A DNA stretch of 64,000 nucleotides from Thalassovita mangrovi (lineage in GTDB: Bacteria > Pseudomonadota > Alphaproteobacteria > Rhodobacterales > Rhodobacteraceae), in NCBI RefSeq assembly GCF_009857745.1, contig NZ_WWEN01000004.1:186001-250000 (forward strand). The letters are read 5' to 3'. The notes below the pieces were generated by a model that was given only the letters and a program-made list of their open reading frames with translations, had not been told where the DNA came from and ran no database searches. The position numbers were made by a program, and so were the translations under genes. Below are positions 9,214 through 18,635 of the stretch, piece by piece. Position 1 is the stretch's first letter, and every line of letters begins with the position of its first letter.

Positions 9214-10623
9214 ATGGACAATGGAGTTCGAGCTCCGGAGGAACGTGACCATCATCCCGTTCGTAAAGACGGTCCAAGTGTCCTGCTTCTGTCGATCAAT
9301 CCGGATCTTCAAGGTGACTTTGGGCATTTCCTGAACTACGAAAAGCGTATCGGTCAGGTGTGCCGGAGTATTGGGGTCGCCCATCATTGCCTCTGCAATG
9401 TCGCATTCGAAACCAGTCTCCCCCATTTTTCTCCAGTTTTCGAAAGAAATTCAGCTTATTACAGCGTTTCTGTTCCGGTCGGCAAAGCTAAGAAACTGGC
9501 TGTCTGCCGTGAACTCCACGAATTGATCACGAACTGGTTCGAGACCGAGAAGCCCTTCGACCGCTTCGATGTCGTGATCGTGTTCATCTATCAGAGCAGC
9601 AGTATCACTGCGGGCTATCTCGCGGACATGGAGTGGCCGGACAATTTTCACATCATATGCAATGCGTTCTGGGACTTTCGGATCGACCTGACGAGTTCTG
9701 AAGGGACGGACTTCGCGCGTTTGAAACATTCAGGTTCTGTGTCTCTAACGGCCATGTCGGTGCCTCACGGTGAACAGATTTACAACGCGACCGGATGTTG
9801 CTTCGCCGCGATTCCGCATCCTCCGCCATTGGTGTCTGATGCGCGTTTTTTTGAACTCCTGCGCGCCTCCGCCGTGGAAAAAGCCGATAGGTACAGGCAC
9901 CTTCCGCCGACGGTGCTTCTGCCGGGGCTGCTGTCCATAGGGAAGGGCAAGGAGATCACCGAAGAATTTGTGGCTTCGGCAGCCCGCGAGAACTTGCCGG
10001 CTCAGGTGATGGTGCGAGACCGGAACAGGCTATTGAGCCAAGAAGTCCCGGAAACAGAACTGGGGAACCTCCGTTATATGCTTGATGATTTCAGTGATTC
10101 CGAAATCATCAATTTCTATCGGCAGGCCGATGTGGCGGCCCTACCTTATACGTCGGACGTTTTTGGCGTGCGCACCAGCGGTGCTTTGGTGGATTGCATC
10201 ATGGCCGGCGTTGTCCCGGTCGTGTTTCCGGATACTTGGCTGTCGCATATCTGCGAGAAGTTCGGTTTCGGTATCGTCTGTAGCGCGAGTACAGCAGCGG
10301 CCATGTCGGACGGCATCTCCGAAGCCCTGGCGGATTTGCCCGCGCAACGGCAGCGCATGTTCATTGCAGCGATCCGCTACATGAGCGACAACAGCTGGGG
10401 GCAGTTCCTGGCGGTTTTGCTGGAACAGGGCGGGCAGGGGGCCGCTCTCGAAACGGTGCGCGAGTCGAGCTGGTCGTTTCTGCAGGCGGCCCGCAAGGCC
10501 ATGATCGTGTTGCTTGAGGGGCAGACGGACCTGCGTACCCTTTCGGCAGATACGGAGCGGTGGCGGCTGGTGAGGGAACTCTTTGACGAACAGCCCGACA
10601 ATATGATGGAAGAACGAGCTTGA
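9214..10623 (+). CDS. GT-B type glycosyltransferase
   Basis: Using the ATG at 9214, which follows AGGTAAG at ribosome-site distance, the protein has 469 residues; an upstream TTG at 9199 is a weaker choice. The C-terminal half has the usual retaining GT4-like ending: a donor-site stretch ALPYTSDVFGVRTSGALVDCI followed by AGVVPVVFPDTW. VLLPGLLSIGKGKEITEEF is the region where the second Rossmann domain begins. The N-terminal half is less conserved and has FGHFLNYEKRIGQVC. It probably acts on the cytoplasmic side of the membrane in polysaccharide assembly. Donor and acceptor are not identifiable. The gene lies in the AT-richer segment of the cluster. Confidence 0.75.
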   Translation: MDNGVRAPEERDHHPVRKDGPSVLLLSINPDLQGDFGHFLNYEKRIGQVCRSIGVAHHCLCNVAFETSLPHFSPVFERNSAYYSVSVPVGKAKKLAVCRELHELITNWFETEKPFDRFDVVIVFIYQSSSITAGYLADMEWPDNFHIICNAFWDFRIDLTSSEGTDFARLKHSGSVSLTAMSVPHGEQIYNATGCCFAAIPHPPPLVSDARFFELLRASAVEKADRYRHLPPTVLLPGLLSIGKGKEITEEFVASAARENLPAQVMVRDRNRLLSQEVPETELGNLRYMLDDFSDSEIINFYRQADVAALPYTSDVFGVRTSGALVDCIMAGVVPVVFPDTWLSHICEKFGFGIVCSASTAAAMSDGISEALADLPAQRQRMFIAAIRYMSDNSWGQFLAVLLEQGGQGAALETVRESSWSFLQAARKAMIVLLEGQTDLRTLSADTERWRLVRELFDEQPDNMMEERA

Positions 10624-10656
10624 ACGCGATAGAGCGGAGCGGGCCTCACAACACGG

Positions 10657-11787
10657 ATGATCAGCGTGGAAAAGAAAGCTCTTATTACCGGTATTACGGG
10701 CCAGGACGGGTCCTATCTTGCGGAATTCCTGTTGGACAAGGGCTATGAGGTGCATGGCATCAAGCGCCGCGCCTCCATGTTCAACACGCAGCGGATCGAC
10801 CACATCTATCAGGACCCGCATGAACCGCACCCGAAACTGAAGCTCCATTACGGGGACCTGAGCGATACGTCCAACCTGACCCGCATCCTGCGCGAGGTGG
10901 AACCGGACGAGGTCTATAACCTCGGTGCGCAATCCCACGTGGCGGTCAGTTTCGAAGCCCCCGAATACACCGCCGATGTAGATGCGATCGGCACCCTGCG
11001 CCTGCTGGAGGCGATCCGGTTTCTCGGGCTGGAGGACAAGACGCGGTTTTACCAGGCCTCGACCTCGGAACTCTACGGGCTGGTGCAGGAAGTGCCGCAG
11101 AAGGAAACCACGCCCTTCCATCCGCGCAGCCCCTATGCGGTGGCCAAGCTTTACGCCTATTGGATCACGGTGAATTACCGTGAAGCCTATGGGATCTTTG
11201 CCTGCAACGGCATCCTGTTTAATCACGAAAGCCCGCGCCGGGGCGAAACCTTCGTGACCCGCAAGATCACCCGGGGGCTGGCCAATATCGCCCTGGGGCT
11301 GGAAGACTGCCTCTATATGGGCAACATCAACGCCCTGCGCGACTGGGGACATGCAAAGGACTACGTGCGCATGCAGTGGATGATGCTGCAACAGGATGCG
11401 CCGGAGGATTTCGTGATCGCCAGCGGCAAGCAGTATTCGGTTCGCGATTTCATCGTCTGGTCGGCCCGGGAGCTTGGTCTCACTCTCGAATTCACCGGCG
11501 AAGGCGTCGACGAAATTGCCACCGTGGCCGCGATCGAAGGGGACAAGGCACCGGCCTTGAACGTCGGCGATGTGATCATGCGGATCGACCCGCGCTATTT
11601 CCGCCCCGCCGAGGTGAACATGCTGCTGGGCGATCCGACCAAGGCCAAGGAAAAACTGGGCTGGGAACCGGAGGTCACCGCCCAGGAAATGTGCGCTGAA
11701 ATGGTGGCAGCGGACCTGAAGGCCGCGCAGCGCCATGCGCTGCTGAAGGCGCATGGGCATGATGTCCCGGTGAGCCTCGAGGGATAA
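10657..11787 (+). CDS. gmd: GDP-mannose 4,6-dehydratase
   Basis: This 376-residue protein converts GDP-D-mannose to GDP-4-keto-6-deoxymannose, the first committed step to GDP-L-fucose. The N terminus has [19 protein letters not shown], a Gmd signature. The active site shows T136 and E138 in QASTSELYG, and Y160 with K164 in [31 protein letters not shown] is the NADP/GDP-mannose region, and [11 protein letters not shown] ends the family domain. It works with Fcl (12738) and ManC (13731), separated from them by a sulfotransferase-like gene. The ribosome site is weak. Identification is firm; GDP-rhamnose synthesis would need a reductase not seen here, whereas Fcl is present. Confidence 0.96.
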   Translation: MISVEKKALITGITGQDGSYLAEFLLDKGYEVHGIKRRASMFNTQRIDHIYQDPHEPHPKLKLHYGDLSDTSNLTRILREVEPDEVYNLGAQSHVAVSFEAPEYTADVDAIGTLRLLEAIRFLGLEDKTRFYQASTSELYGLVQEVPQKETTPFHPRSPYAVAKLYAYWITVNYREAYGIFACNGILFNHESPRRGETFVTRKITRGLANIALGLEDCLYMGNINALRDWGHAKDYVRMQWMMLQQDAPEDFVIASGKQYSVRDFIVWSARELGLTLEFTGEGVDEIATVAAIEGDKAPALNVGDVIMRIDPRYFRPAEVNMLLGDPTKAKEKLGWEPEVTAQEMCAEMVAADLKAAQRHALLKAHGHDVPVSLEG

Positions 11788-11800
11788 GGCGGAGGCGTTG

Positions 11801-12580
11801 TTGTTCAGGCGAGGATCCCGTGGCACCGTTTCCCTGACGCCGGTCGTCTATACGATGGGCAAAGTGGCTACGACCTCTGTCGCCGGTGCTATACGCGACG
11901 CGGGTCTGCCCTGTTACGGTATCCACTCGCTGGCGCCGGAGTATCTTCGGAAGACCGCACAGGCCCGGTTGGCGCGTGATGCCTTTCCGCCGCGCCACAT
12001 CTGCGAGGCGATGGCGTATCGCGATCGCCTGTTCGTACACGGGGAAAAATGCCTCTATATCTCCCTGGTGCGTGATCCGATCGCCCGCAACATTAGCGCG
12101 TTCTTCCAGAACCTGCATCTGCGGTCCGATCAAATACGGGACGAGAAAGATCCGCAGAGCATGTTTGAAATATTCAAACAGTCCTACAACCATTCCTTGC
12201 CGATCACCTGGTTCGATCGCGAATTCAAGGAACAGCTCGGCATCGATGTCTTCGAATACCCCTTCGACCATGCGAAGAGGTATGTTCACATCGAAAGCAA
12301 AAATGTCATCTTGTTCCGGGTGGATTGCCCGGATGCGGTCAAAGCCCGTGTTCTGTCCCGCGCCCTGGGGCGCAAGATCAAGATCAGGCGCAAGAACGAC
12401 AGTGACAACAAGGGCTACGCAAAGCTCTATAAGCGGGTGAAGGAAGAAGCCTGTTTTTCCCCCGATTTCGTGGATGAAATCTATTCAACCAAATTCGCCC
12501 GGCATTTCTGGAGCGAGGAAGAGCTGCAGGACATGGCTTCAGAATGGAAAAACGGTCGAGTGCGGCCTTCTGTGCCCTGA
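11801..12580 (+). CDS. Sulfotransferase-like capsule synthesis protein
   Basis: The protein has about 259 residues. The start is a TTG at 11801, five bases after GGAGG; the TTG at 11798 is too close to that site. Near the N terminus VVYTMGKVATTSVAGAI resembles the 5'-phosphosulfate-binding loop of PAPS-dependent sulfotransferases. LVRDPIARNISAFFQNL resembles the 3'-phosphate-binding Arg/Ser region. The same layout is found in the putative capsular polysaccharide synthesis (NKWYS-type) family. It may add sulfate to the exported glycan in the cytoplasm, which fits its position between gmd and fcl. Activity is inferred; it could be a catalytically drifted member. Confidence 0.65.
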   Translation: MFRRGSRGTVSLTPVVYTMGKVATTSVAGAIRDAGLPCYGIHSLAPEYLRKTAQARLARDAFPPRHICEAMAYRDRLFVHGEKCLYISLVRDPIARNISAFFQNLHLRSDQIRDEKDPQSMFEIFKQSYNHSLPITWFDREFKEQLGIDVFEYPFDHAKRYVHIESKNVILFRVDCPDAVKARVLSRALGRKIKIRRKNDSDNKGYAKLYKRVKEEACFSPDFVDEIYSTKFARHFWSEEELQDMASEWKNGRVRPSVP

Positions 12581-12737
12581 AACCGGAAAGGGAAGGGGCA
12601 GAGCGGCCATTGGGGGCAAATCCGGCCGCGCCGGGGCGTTTTGTAAAGGTACTCGGCGCGGAAATGATTTATTTCTTTCAAGGTAATGTATGAAGTCATC
12701 GGTGACGTCATCATGTTCGGCAACGGGGCAAGGCTGT

Positions 12738-13706
12738 ATGAGAATTTACATCGCAGGACATCGTGGCATGGTGGGGGGCGCGATCCTGCGCCGGTTGCAG
12801 GCCCGCAAGGTGGCCGGCGCGGCGATCGACCTGATCACCCGGACCCATGCCGAACTCGACCTGACCGACCAGCGTCAGGTCGCGGATTTCATGGCCGCGG
12901 AAAAACCCGATGCGGTGATCCTGGCGGCGGCCAAGGTGGGCGGCATCCATGCCAACAACACCTATCCGGCCGATTTCATCTATGAAAACCTGATGATCGA
13001 ATGCAACGTGATCCATCAGGCCTTTGCCAATGGCGTCACCCGGCTGCTGCAACTGGGGTCGAGCTGCATCTATCCCAAGGCTGTGCCGCAGCCGATGAAG
13101 GAAGATGCGCTGCTGACCGGCACGTTGGAACCCACCAACGAACCCTATGCCATCGCCAAGATCGCCGGTATCAAGCTGTGCGAAAGCTACAACCGGCAGC
13201 ACGGCACCGATTACCGTTCGGTGATGCCCACCAACCTTTACGGGCCGGGTGACAATTTCCACCCCGAGAACAGCCACGTTCTGCCCGCCCTGATCCGTCG
13301 TTTTCACGAGGCCGCGCAGCAGGGGCTGGAGGAAGTGGTGATCTGGGGGTCGGGCAAGCCGCGCCGCGAATTCCTGCACGTTGACGACATGGCCGAGGCC
13401 AGCCTCTTTGTGCTCGATCTCGACAAGGCGACCTACGCGGCCAATACCGACCCGATGCTGAGCCATATCAACGTCGGCACCGGCAGCGATGTATCGATCA
13501 TGGAACTGGCGCAGATGGTGGCGAAGGTCACTGGGTTTCAGGGCAGGATTTCCAACGACCCGTCCAAACCCGACGGCACGATGCGCAAGCTGATGGATGT
13601 CTCGCGTCTGGCTGAAATGGGGTGGACCGCCTCGATCGGACTGGAACAGGGGATCAAAGAGACCTATGACTGGTTCTTGATCAATCAAGATAATTTCCGT
13701 GGCTAA
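12738..13706 (+). CDS. fcl: GDP-L-fucose synthase
   Basis: This enzyme of 322 residues does the 3,5-epimerisation and 4-reduction that turn GDP-4-keto-6-deoxymannose into GDP-L-fucose, using [21 protein letters not shown] is the N-terminal nucleotide loop, and the ATG at 12738 is chosen because it starts this loop; an in-frame ATG at 12690 would add 16 residues unlike the family. The catalytic Ser lies in LGSSCIYPK, and Tyr and Lys in [40 protein letters not shown] is typical of Fcl. Together with Gmd and ManC it completes the mannose-to-fucose donor pathway. The adjacent GT10 gene is the likely consumer. Confidence 0.96.
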   Translation: MRIYIAGHRGMVGGAILRRLQARKVAGAAIDLITRTHAELDLTDQRQVADFMAAEKPDAVILAAAKVGGIHANNTYPADFIYENLMIECNVIHQAFANGVTRLLQLGSSCIYPKAVPQPMKEDALLTGTLEPTNEPYAIAKIAGIKLCESYNRQHGTDYRSVMPTNLYGPGDNFHPENSHVLPALIRRFHEAAQQGLEEVVIWGSGKPRREFLHVDDMAEASLFVLDLDKATYAANTDPMLSHINVGTGSDVSIMELAQMVAKVTGFQGRISNDPSKPDGTMRKLMDVSRLAEMGWTASIGLEQGIKETYDWFLINQDNFRG

Positions 13707-13730
13707 CCGTTTCATTCCGGGACAGATTTC

Positions 13731-15164
13731 ATGACCTCCACGATTACCCCAATATTACTCTGCGGCGGTTCCGGGACCCGGCTGTGGCCGCTGTCGCGCA
13801 AATCCTACCCCAAGCAGTTTGCCCGGCTGATGGGCGAGGAAAGTCTGTTCCAGGCCTCTGCCCGGCGGCTGTCGGGCGAAGGTTTCGCGGCGCCGGTGAT
13901 CCTGACCGGGGAACCGTTCCGCTTCATCGTCACCGAACAGCTGGCGCAGGTCGAACAGGCGCCCGCCGGCATCCTGATCGAACCCGAGGGCCGCAACACC
14001 GCGCCCGCCGTCCTGGCCGCCGCCCTGTGGCTGGCGCAGCACGAGGGCGAAAAGGCGCTGATGCTGGTGGCGCCGTCCGACCACGTGATCCCCGATACCG
14101 AGGCCTTCCGCGCCGCGGTGCAGGCCGCGTCGAAGCGGGCCGAGGCGGGCGATCTGGTCACCTTCGGCATCGCGCCGACCCGGGCCGAGACAGGTTACGG
14201 CTACCTGGAGCTGGCGGCGGGGGCGGATGCCGGAGCGGATGCACCGCAGGCGCTGGCGCGTTTCGTGGAAAAACCCGACGCGGCCCGCGCCGCCGAGATG
14301 CTGGCGGCGGGCAATTACCTGTGGAACGCGGGGATTTTCCTGTTCACCGCCGAAACCATCATCGCCGCCTATCGCCAGCACGCCCCGGCGCTGATCGAGG
14401 CCGTCGGCAAGGCGCTGTCGGGGGCGCAGCGCGATCTGGGCTTCACCCGGCTGGAAGCCGAGGATTGGATGCGGGCCGAAGATATCTCGATCGATTACGC
14501 GATCATGGAAAAGGCCGACAACCTGGCCGTCATGCCCTTCGGCGCCGGCTGGTCGGATCTGGGCGGCTGGGATGCGGTCTGGCTCGAAAGCGGGCCGGAC
14601 GAGGCGGGCAATGTTTGTTCCGAGCAGGCCACCGCCATCGATTGCCGCGACACGCTGCTGCGCTCGGAATCCGATGGGCTGGAACTGGTCGGCATCGGGC
14701 TCAGCGACGTGATCGCCGTGGCGATGCCCGACGCGGTGCTGGTGGCGCACAAATCCGAAGCCCAGCGGGTCAAGGAAGCGGTCGCGGCGCTAAAGACAAA
14801 ATCGGCCCGCCAGGCGGTGGAATTTCCCAAGGATCACCGGCCCTGGGGCTGGTTCGAAAGCCTGGTCCTGGCCGACCGGTTCCAGGTCAAGCGCATCCAT
14901 GTCCTTCCCGGCGCTTCGCTGTCGCTGCAAAGCCACCATCACCGGTCCGAACACTGGATCGTGGTGGAGGGCACCGCCAAGATCACCATCGACGACGAGG
15001 TCAAGCTGGTGACCGAAAATGAGTCGGTCTACATTCCGGTCGGCGCGATTCACCGAATGGAAAACCCCGGCAAGGTACCTATGGTCCTGATCGAGGTGCA
15101 GACCGGCGCTTACCTGGGCGAAGACGATATCATCCGCTATGAAGACCTCTATGCGCGCAGCTGA
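13731..15164 (+). CDS. manC: Mannose-1-phosphate guanylyltransferase / mannose-6-phosphate isomerase
   Basis: This 477-residue bifunctional protein of the ManC/AlgA/CpsB type makes GDP-mannose. The N-terminal pyrophosphorylase domain begins ILLCGGSGTRLWPLSRKSYP, with FVEKPD about residue 185 and DYAIMEKADNLAV about residue 260. The C-terminal 120 residues form the cupin of type II phosphomannose isomerases, with PWGWFESL, the metal-site SHHHRSEHWIVVEGTA and IPVGAIHRMENPG. No phosphomannomutase is in the window, so mannose 1-phosphate must come from elsewhere in the genome. It follows fcl by 24 bases and is part of the GDP-fucose set. Confidence 0.95.
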   Translation: MTSTITPILLCGGSGTRLWPLSRKSYPKQFARLMGEESLFQASARRLSGEGFAAPVILTGEPFRFIVTEQLAQVEQAPAGILIEPEGRNTAPAVLAAALWLAQHEGEKALMLVAPSDHVIPDTEAFRAAVQAASKRAEAGDLVTFGIAPTRAETGYGYLELAAGADAGADAPQALARFVEKPDAARAAEMLAAGNYLWNAGIFLFTAETIIAAYRQHAPALIEAVGKALSGAQRDLGFTRLEAEDWMRAEDISIDYAIMEKADNLAVMPFGAGWSDLGGWDAVWLESGPDEAGNVCSEQATAIDCRDTLLRSESDGLELVGIGLSDVIAVAMPDAVLVAHKSEAQRVKEAVAALKTKSARQAVEFPKDHRPWGWFESLVLADRFQVKRIHVLPGASLSLQSHHHRSEHWIVVEGTAKITIDDEVKLVTENESVYIPVGAIHRMENPGKVPMVLIEVQTGAYLGEDDIIRYEDLYARS

Positions 15165-15209
15165 CACCGCCCAACGAACACAGATGATAATTTCACGGAG
15201 AACGGCACC

Positions 15210-16385
15210 ATGTCGGGTATGAAAATCGCGATCGCCGGTATCGGCTATGTCGGCCTGTCCAACGCGGTGTTGCTGGCCCAGCATAACGAGGTCCGGGCGC
15301 TCGATATCGATCCGGACCGGGTGGCGCTTCTCAATGCCCGTAAAAGCCCGATCATCGACGCGGAGCTGGAACGCTACCTGGCCGAAAAGCCGCTCGACCT
15401 GACCGCCACGACCGACCCGGCCACGGCTTTCGACGGTGCCGATTTCGTCATCGTGGCGACGCCCACCAATTACAACCCGGAGACCCATTTCTTCGACACC
15501 TCCAGCGTCGAGACGGTGATCGAAAAGGTGATCGCCCAGAACAAGACCGCCACCATCGTGATCAAATCCACCATCCCGGTGGGCTATACCCAATCGCTGT
15601 CGGAAAAGCTGGGCACGGATCAGGTGATCTTCAGCCCCGAATTCCTGCGCGAGGGCAAGGCGCTCTACGACAACCTGCATCCCAGCCGGATCATCGTCGG
15701 CGAACGGTCCGAGCGGGCCGAATGCTTTGCCGGGCTGCTGCGCGAGGGCGCGATCGATACCGATATCCCGGTGCTGTTCACCGATCCGTCCGAGGCCGAG
15801 GCGATCAAGCTGTTTGCCAATACCTATCTTGCGCTGCGGGTAGCCTATTTCAACGAACTGGACAGCTACGCGATGAGCCGCGGGCTGGACAGCCGCCAGA
15901 TCATCGAGGGTGTCGGGCTCGATCCGCGGATCGGCAGCCATTACAACAACCCCTCTTTCGGCTATGGCGGTTACTGCCTGCCCAAGGACACCAAGCAATT
16001 GCTGGCGAATTATTCCGAGGTACCGCAGAACCTGATCGCGGCCGTGGTCGAGGCCAACAGCACCCGCAAGGATTTCATCGCCGAACAGGTCCTGGCCCGC
16101 AAACCGAAAAAGGTCGGCATCTACCGGCTGGTGATGAAGCAGGGGTCGGACAATTTCCGCGAAAGCTCGATTCAGGGTGTAATGAAGCGGATCAACGCCA
16201 AGGGGGTCGAAATCGTGGTCTATGAACCGACGATGGATCAGGATCGGTTCTTCGGCTCGAAGGTGACCCACGACCTGGAGGCATTGAAGAACGATTGCGA
16301 TGTGATCATCGCCAATCGCCGCGCGCCGGAACTGGCCGACGTGGCCGACAAGGTCTTTACCCGCGACCTGTTCGGATCGGACTGA
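15210..16385 (+). CDS. ugd: UDP-glucose 6-dehydrogenase
   Basis: The protein has 391 residues, the short enteric-type length, and oxidises UDP-glucose to UDP-glucuronate with two [22 protein letters not shown] is the NAD loop; the catalytic Cys is C256 in [13 protein letters not shown]. Family segments [20 protein letters not shown] and [19 protein letters not shown] are clear. It gives the polysaccharide an acidic sugar (glucuronate or a derivative). GGAG of the preceding ACGGAGAACGG is the ribosome site. It sits between manC and a fucosyltransferase gene on the same strand. Confidence 0.96.
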   Translation: MSGMKIAIAGIGYVGLSNAVLLAQHNEVRALDIDPDRVALLNARKSPIIDAELERYLAEKPLDLTATTDPATAFDGADFVIVATPTNYNPETHFFDTSSVETVIEKVIAQNKTATIVIKSTIPVGYTQSLSEKLGTDQVIFSPEFLREGKALYDNLHPSRIIVGERSERAECFAGLLREGAIDTDIPVLFTDPSEAEAIKLFANTYLALRVAYFNELDSYAMSRGLDSRQIIEGVGLDPRIGSHYNNPSFGYGGYCLPKDTKQLLANYSEVPQNLIAAVVEANSTRKDFIAEQVLARKPKKVGIYRLVMKQGSDNFRESSIQGVMKRINAKGVEIVVYEPTMDQDRFFGSKVTHDLEALKNDCDVIIANRRAPELADVADKVFTRDLFGSD

Positions 16386-16397
16386 CGGGGCGACAGG

Positions 16398-17417
16398 GTG
16401 ATCAAGTTCTGCGCCATCGGGGATTACAGCCACCGCCAGCCGCTGGCCTATGTGCCGATCCGTGACCATTGCCGCGGCGCGATCCGGGTGACGGATGACC
16501 CGGAACGGGCCGATATCGTGGCGGTGGCGCATAGCAAGGACCTCGATACTTATGCCGACACGCTGCGGGCGCTGTCGCCGGACCAGAAGCTGGTGCTGCT
16601 GTCGGAAGAACCGTTCTGGGATACCTGCTGGGGCCATGATCCGCTGACCCGCGACCTGACCCATCCCGCGGCCTCGGGGCCGCTGCGGTTGACGCAACTC
16701 AACCACAAGACCTCGGCGATCTATGATTTCGCCGCGATCCCCTATTTCCTGCTGACCGACAGCCATTTCGCCACCCGCTACGGGCTTTGGTTCGCGCGCA
16801 ATGCGCAGATCGATCCGGCGGGGTGGCGGCGCCATTTCGCCCGTGTGTCCGGGCAGGGGGCCTTCATGTTGGCGCGGCGCACCTCGCCCCGCTACGAGGT
16901 GGATTTCCCCGGCCACGAGGTATTTTCGCTGTGCAACCAGCGCACCGCCATCGCCGAGGCCTGCCTGCGCCCGGGCTTTGCCCATATCGGCAAGGGCTGG
17001 CAGGACGGCCCGCCGCGGCAGGACCTGCTGGACTGGCACCTGGACAAGTACCTGACGCTGAAGGGGCGGTTCCACTTCATCTGCGCGATCGAGAACACCC
17101 ATCAGGCCAATTACGTGACCGAGAAGATTTTCGATGCCTGGGCGGCGGGCGCGGTGCCGCTTTACATGGCCGGGCCGGGGCACCGGGTGCACGACCTGGC
17201 GCTGCCCGGCAGCTGGGTCAATCTGATCGATTGCCCGCCCGAAGAGGTGCCCGCGACGCTGGCGGCGTTCCCCCAGGGGGCGGAATTTTCCGAAACCTAT
17301 TTCGCGCAGCAGCGATGGATGGCCGAAATGTTCGGCGACCGGGATGTGTGGCGGCGCGAATTCGACCGGCTGCGCGCTGCGCTGGTGGCGGAATTCGAAA
17401 CGGTGCTGGCGGGCTGA
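16398..17417 (+). CDS. GT10-type alpha-1,3/4-fucosyltransferase-like protein
   Basis: The 339-residue protein starts at a GTG. The C-terminal domain has FICAIENTHQANYVTEKI about residues 226-243, followed by FDAWAAGAVPLYMAGPG. This matches the GT10 fucosyltransferase signature (FENS/T...YVTEKxxxAxxxGxVPVxxG), where the Lys and Asn/Glu bind GDP-fucose. It would transfer fucose from GDP-L-fucose to a hexose or N-acetylhexosamine. The same cluster makes that donor (gmd, fcl, manC). The N-terminal acceptor domain is not conserved enough to name the acceptor. The family also includes Helicobacter Lewis-antigen enzymes; identical chemistry is not implied. Confidence 0.82.
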   Translation: MIKFCAIGDYSHRQPLAYVPIRDHCRGAIRVTDDPERADIVAVAHSKDLDTYADTLRALSPDQKLVLLSEEPFWDTCWGHDPLTRDLTHPAASGPLRLTQLNHKTSAIYDFAAIPYFLLTDSHFATRYGLWFARNAQIDPAGWRRHFARVSGQGAFMLARRTSPRYEVDFPGHEVFSLCNQRTAIAEACLRPGFAHIGKGWQDGPPRQDLLDWHLDKYLTLKGRFHFICAIENTHQANYVTEKIFDAWAAGAVPLYMAGPGHRVHDLALPGSWVNLIDCPPEEVPATLAAFPQGAEFSETYFAQQRWMAEMFGDRDVWRREFDRLRAALVAEFETVLAG

Positions 17418-17455
17418 GGCGGCCGTGCCACTGCCGTGCAGAAGTCAAGAAAGGG

Positions 17456-17472
17456 GGTGGCCGTAGGCCGCC
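17456..17472 (+). terminator. Small hairpin ahead of the export gene
   Basis: Arms 17456-17462 and 17466-17472 pair over seven bases (one G-T) around a GTA loop, in the 105-base gap before the Wza-like gene. No T-run follows. It may be a weak attenuator or a repeat-type hairpin. Confidence 0.3.
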
Positions 17473-17522
17473 GCCATGGATACAAAAAACAGGTGCGCTA
17501 GTCCAAATATGGGGGGATTCTC

Positions 17523-18635
17523 GTGCGGAGATCTGCAACGGCGGCGATGATGCTGCTTTCCACGGTGCTTATGACGGGCTGTACGATACCGCGGGGTGCT
17601 GCGCTGTCGACCGAAATCCTGCGCGAACAGCACAAGGAAGATGCCAGTTATCAGGTCGTGATGGTGTCGCGCGACAACGTGCAGGACCTGCACGGCTGGC
17701 CCGTCACCGGCTGGAGCGGATCCTACAACTGGCTCAGCAATCCGCGCGGACCGCAAAGCCAGATTATCCGCAATGGCGACCATCTGCGCCTGGCGATCTG
17801 GGACAGCCAGGAAAATTCGCTGCTGACGCCGGCGACCAGCAAACGCGCCGACCTGCCGCCGATGATGGTGTCCTCCAAGGGCACCGTCTTCATCCCCTAT
17901 CTGGGCGAGGTCAAGGTCAGCCAGATGACCCCGGACGAAGCCCGCAGCAAGGTCCAGACGGCGCTGGAACCGATCGTACCGTCGGCGCAGGTGATGCTTA
18001 TGCTCGACGCCGGGCAGCAAAGCTCGGCCGACCTGGTGGGCGGGGTTGCTACCCCGGGCACCTATCCGCTGCCCGACCGCAATTATTCCATCCTCAGCCT
18101 GCTGGCCCAGGGCGGCGGCGTCCGGCAGGGGCTGAAGAACCCTGTGGTGCGGCTGATCCGGGGCAACCAGCGCTATGAAATCCGCGCCGAACAGCTGATG
18201 TCCGATCCGGCGCTGAACACCACGCTGCGGGGCGGCGACAAGGTGGTCGTCGAATCCGACAAACGCTATTTCACCGCTCTTGGCGCCACCGGGCGCGAAG
18301 AGCTGGTCAATTTCGACCGCGAAGCCATCACCGCGATGGAAGCGCTGTCGATGATCGGCGGTCTGTCCGACAACCGTGCCAATCTGAAAGCGGTCCTGGT
18401 GCTGCGCGATTACCCGGCCGAGGCAGTACGGACCGAAGGCAAGGGGCCGGAAAAGCAGCAGGTGATCTTCGCCCTTGACCTGACCTCGGCGGACGGGCTG
18501 TTCGCGGCGCGCAAGTTCGGCATCAACCCGCAGGATACGGTGCTGGCCACCGAAGCCTCCGTGACTTCCGCGCGCACCGTGCTGGGTCTGGTCGGGTCGG
18601 TCGTCGGCGTATCGAACGCCATCAACAACCTGTGA
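17523..18635 (+). CDS. Wza-type polysaccharide export outer-membrane lipoprotein
   Basis: The 370-residue protein starts at GTG after GGGGGGA. The N terminus MRRSATAAMMLLSTVLMTGC is a lipoprotein signal with a lipobox ending at C20. Residues about 75-160 form the polysaccharide export domain (GDHLRLAIWD, VSSKGTVFIPYLGEVKVSQMTPDEA), and two following stretches look like SLBB domains (GVATPGTYPLPDRNYSILSLLAQGGG). Proteins of this type form the outer-membrane channel for capsule or exopolysaccharide. No Wzc kinase, Wzx flippase, Wzy polymerase or ABC exporter is visible, so partners must lie outside. The next gene's GTG overlaps the stop by four bases. Confidence 0.9.
   Translation: MRRSATAAMMLLSTVLMTGCTIPRGAALSTEILREQHKEDASYQVVMVSRDNVQDLHGWPVTGWSGSYNWLSNPRGPQSQIIRNGDHLRLAIWDSQENSLLTPATSKRADLPPMMVSSKGTVFIPYLGEVKVSQMTPDEARSKVQTALEPIVPSAQVMLMLDAGQQSSADLVGGVATPGTYPLPDRNYSILSLLAQGGGVRQGLKNPVVRLIRGNQRYEIRAEQLMSDPALNTTLRGGDKVVVESDKRYFTALGATGREELVNFDREAITAMEALSMIGGLSDNRANLKAVLVLRDYPAEAVRTEGKGPEKQQVIFALDLTSADGLFAARKFGINPQDTVLATEASVTSARTVLGLVGSVVGVSNAINNL

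Noticed and set aside
12581-12737. Possible small gene or regulatory RNA between the sulfotransferase-like gene and fcl
   Set aside because: No ribosome site with credible frame besides the extension of fcl; no strong hairpin with T-run. Likely a leader or spacer.
14790-17192. 800-residue open frame on the minus strand opposite manC, ugd and GT10
   Set aside because: It is antisense to three strongly recognised genes; high-GC codon bias keeps the opposite frame open. Its composition (Arg, Gly, His, Asp rich) matches no family.
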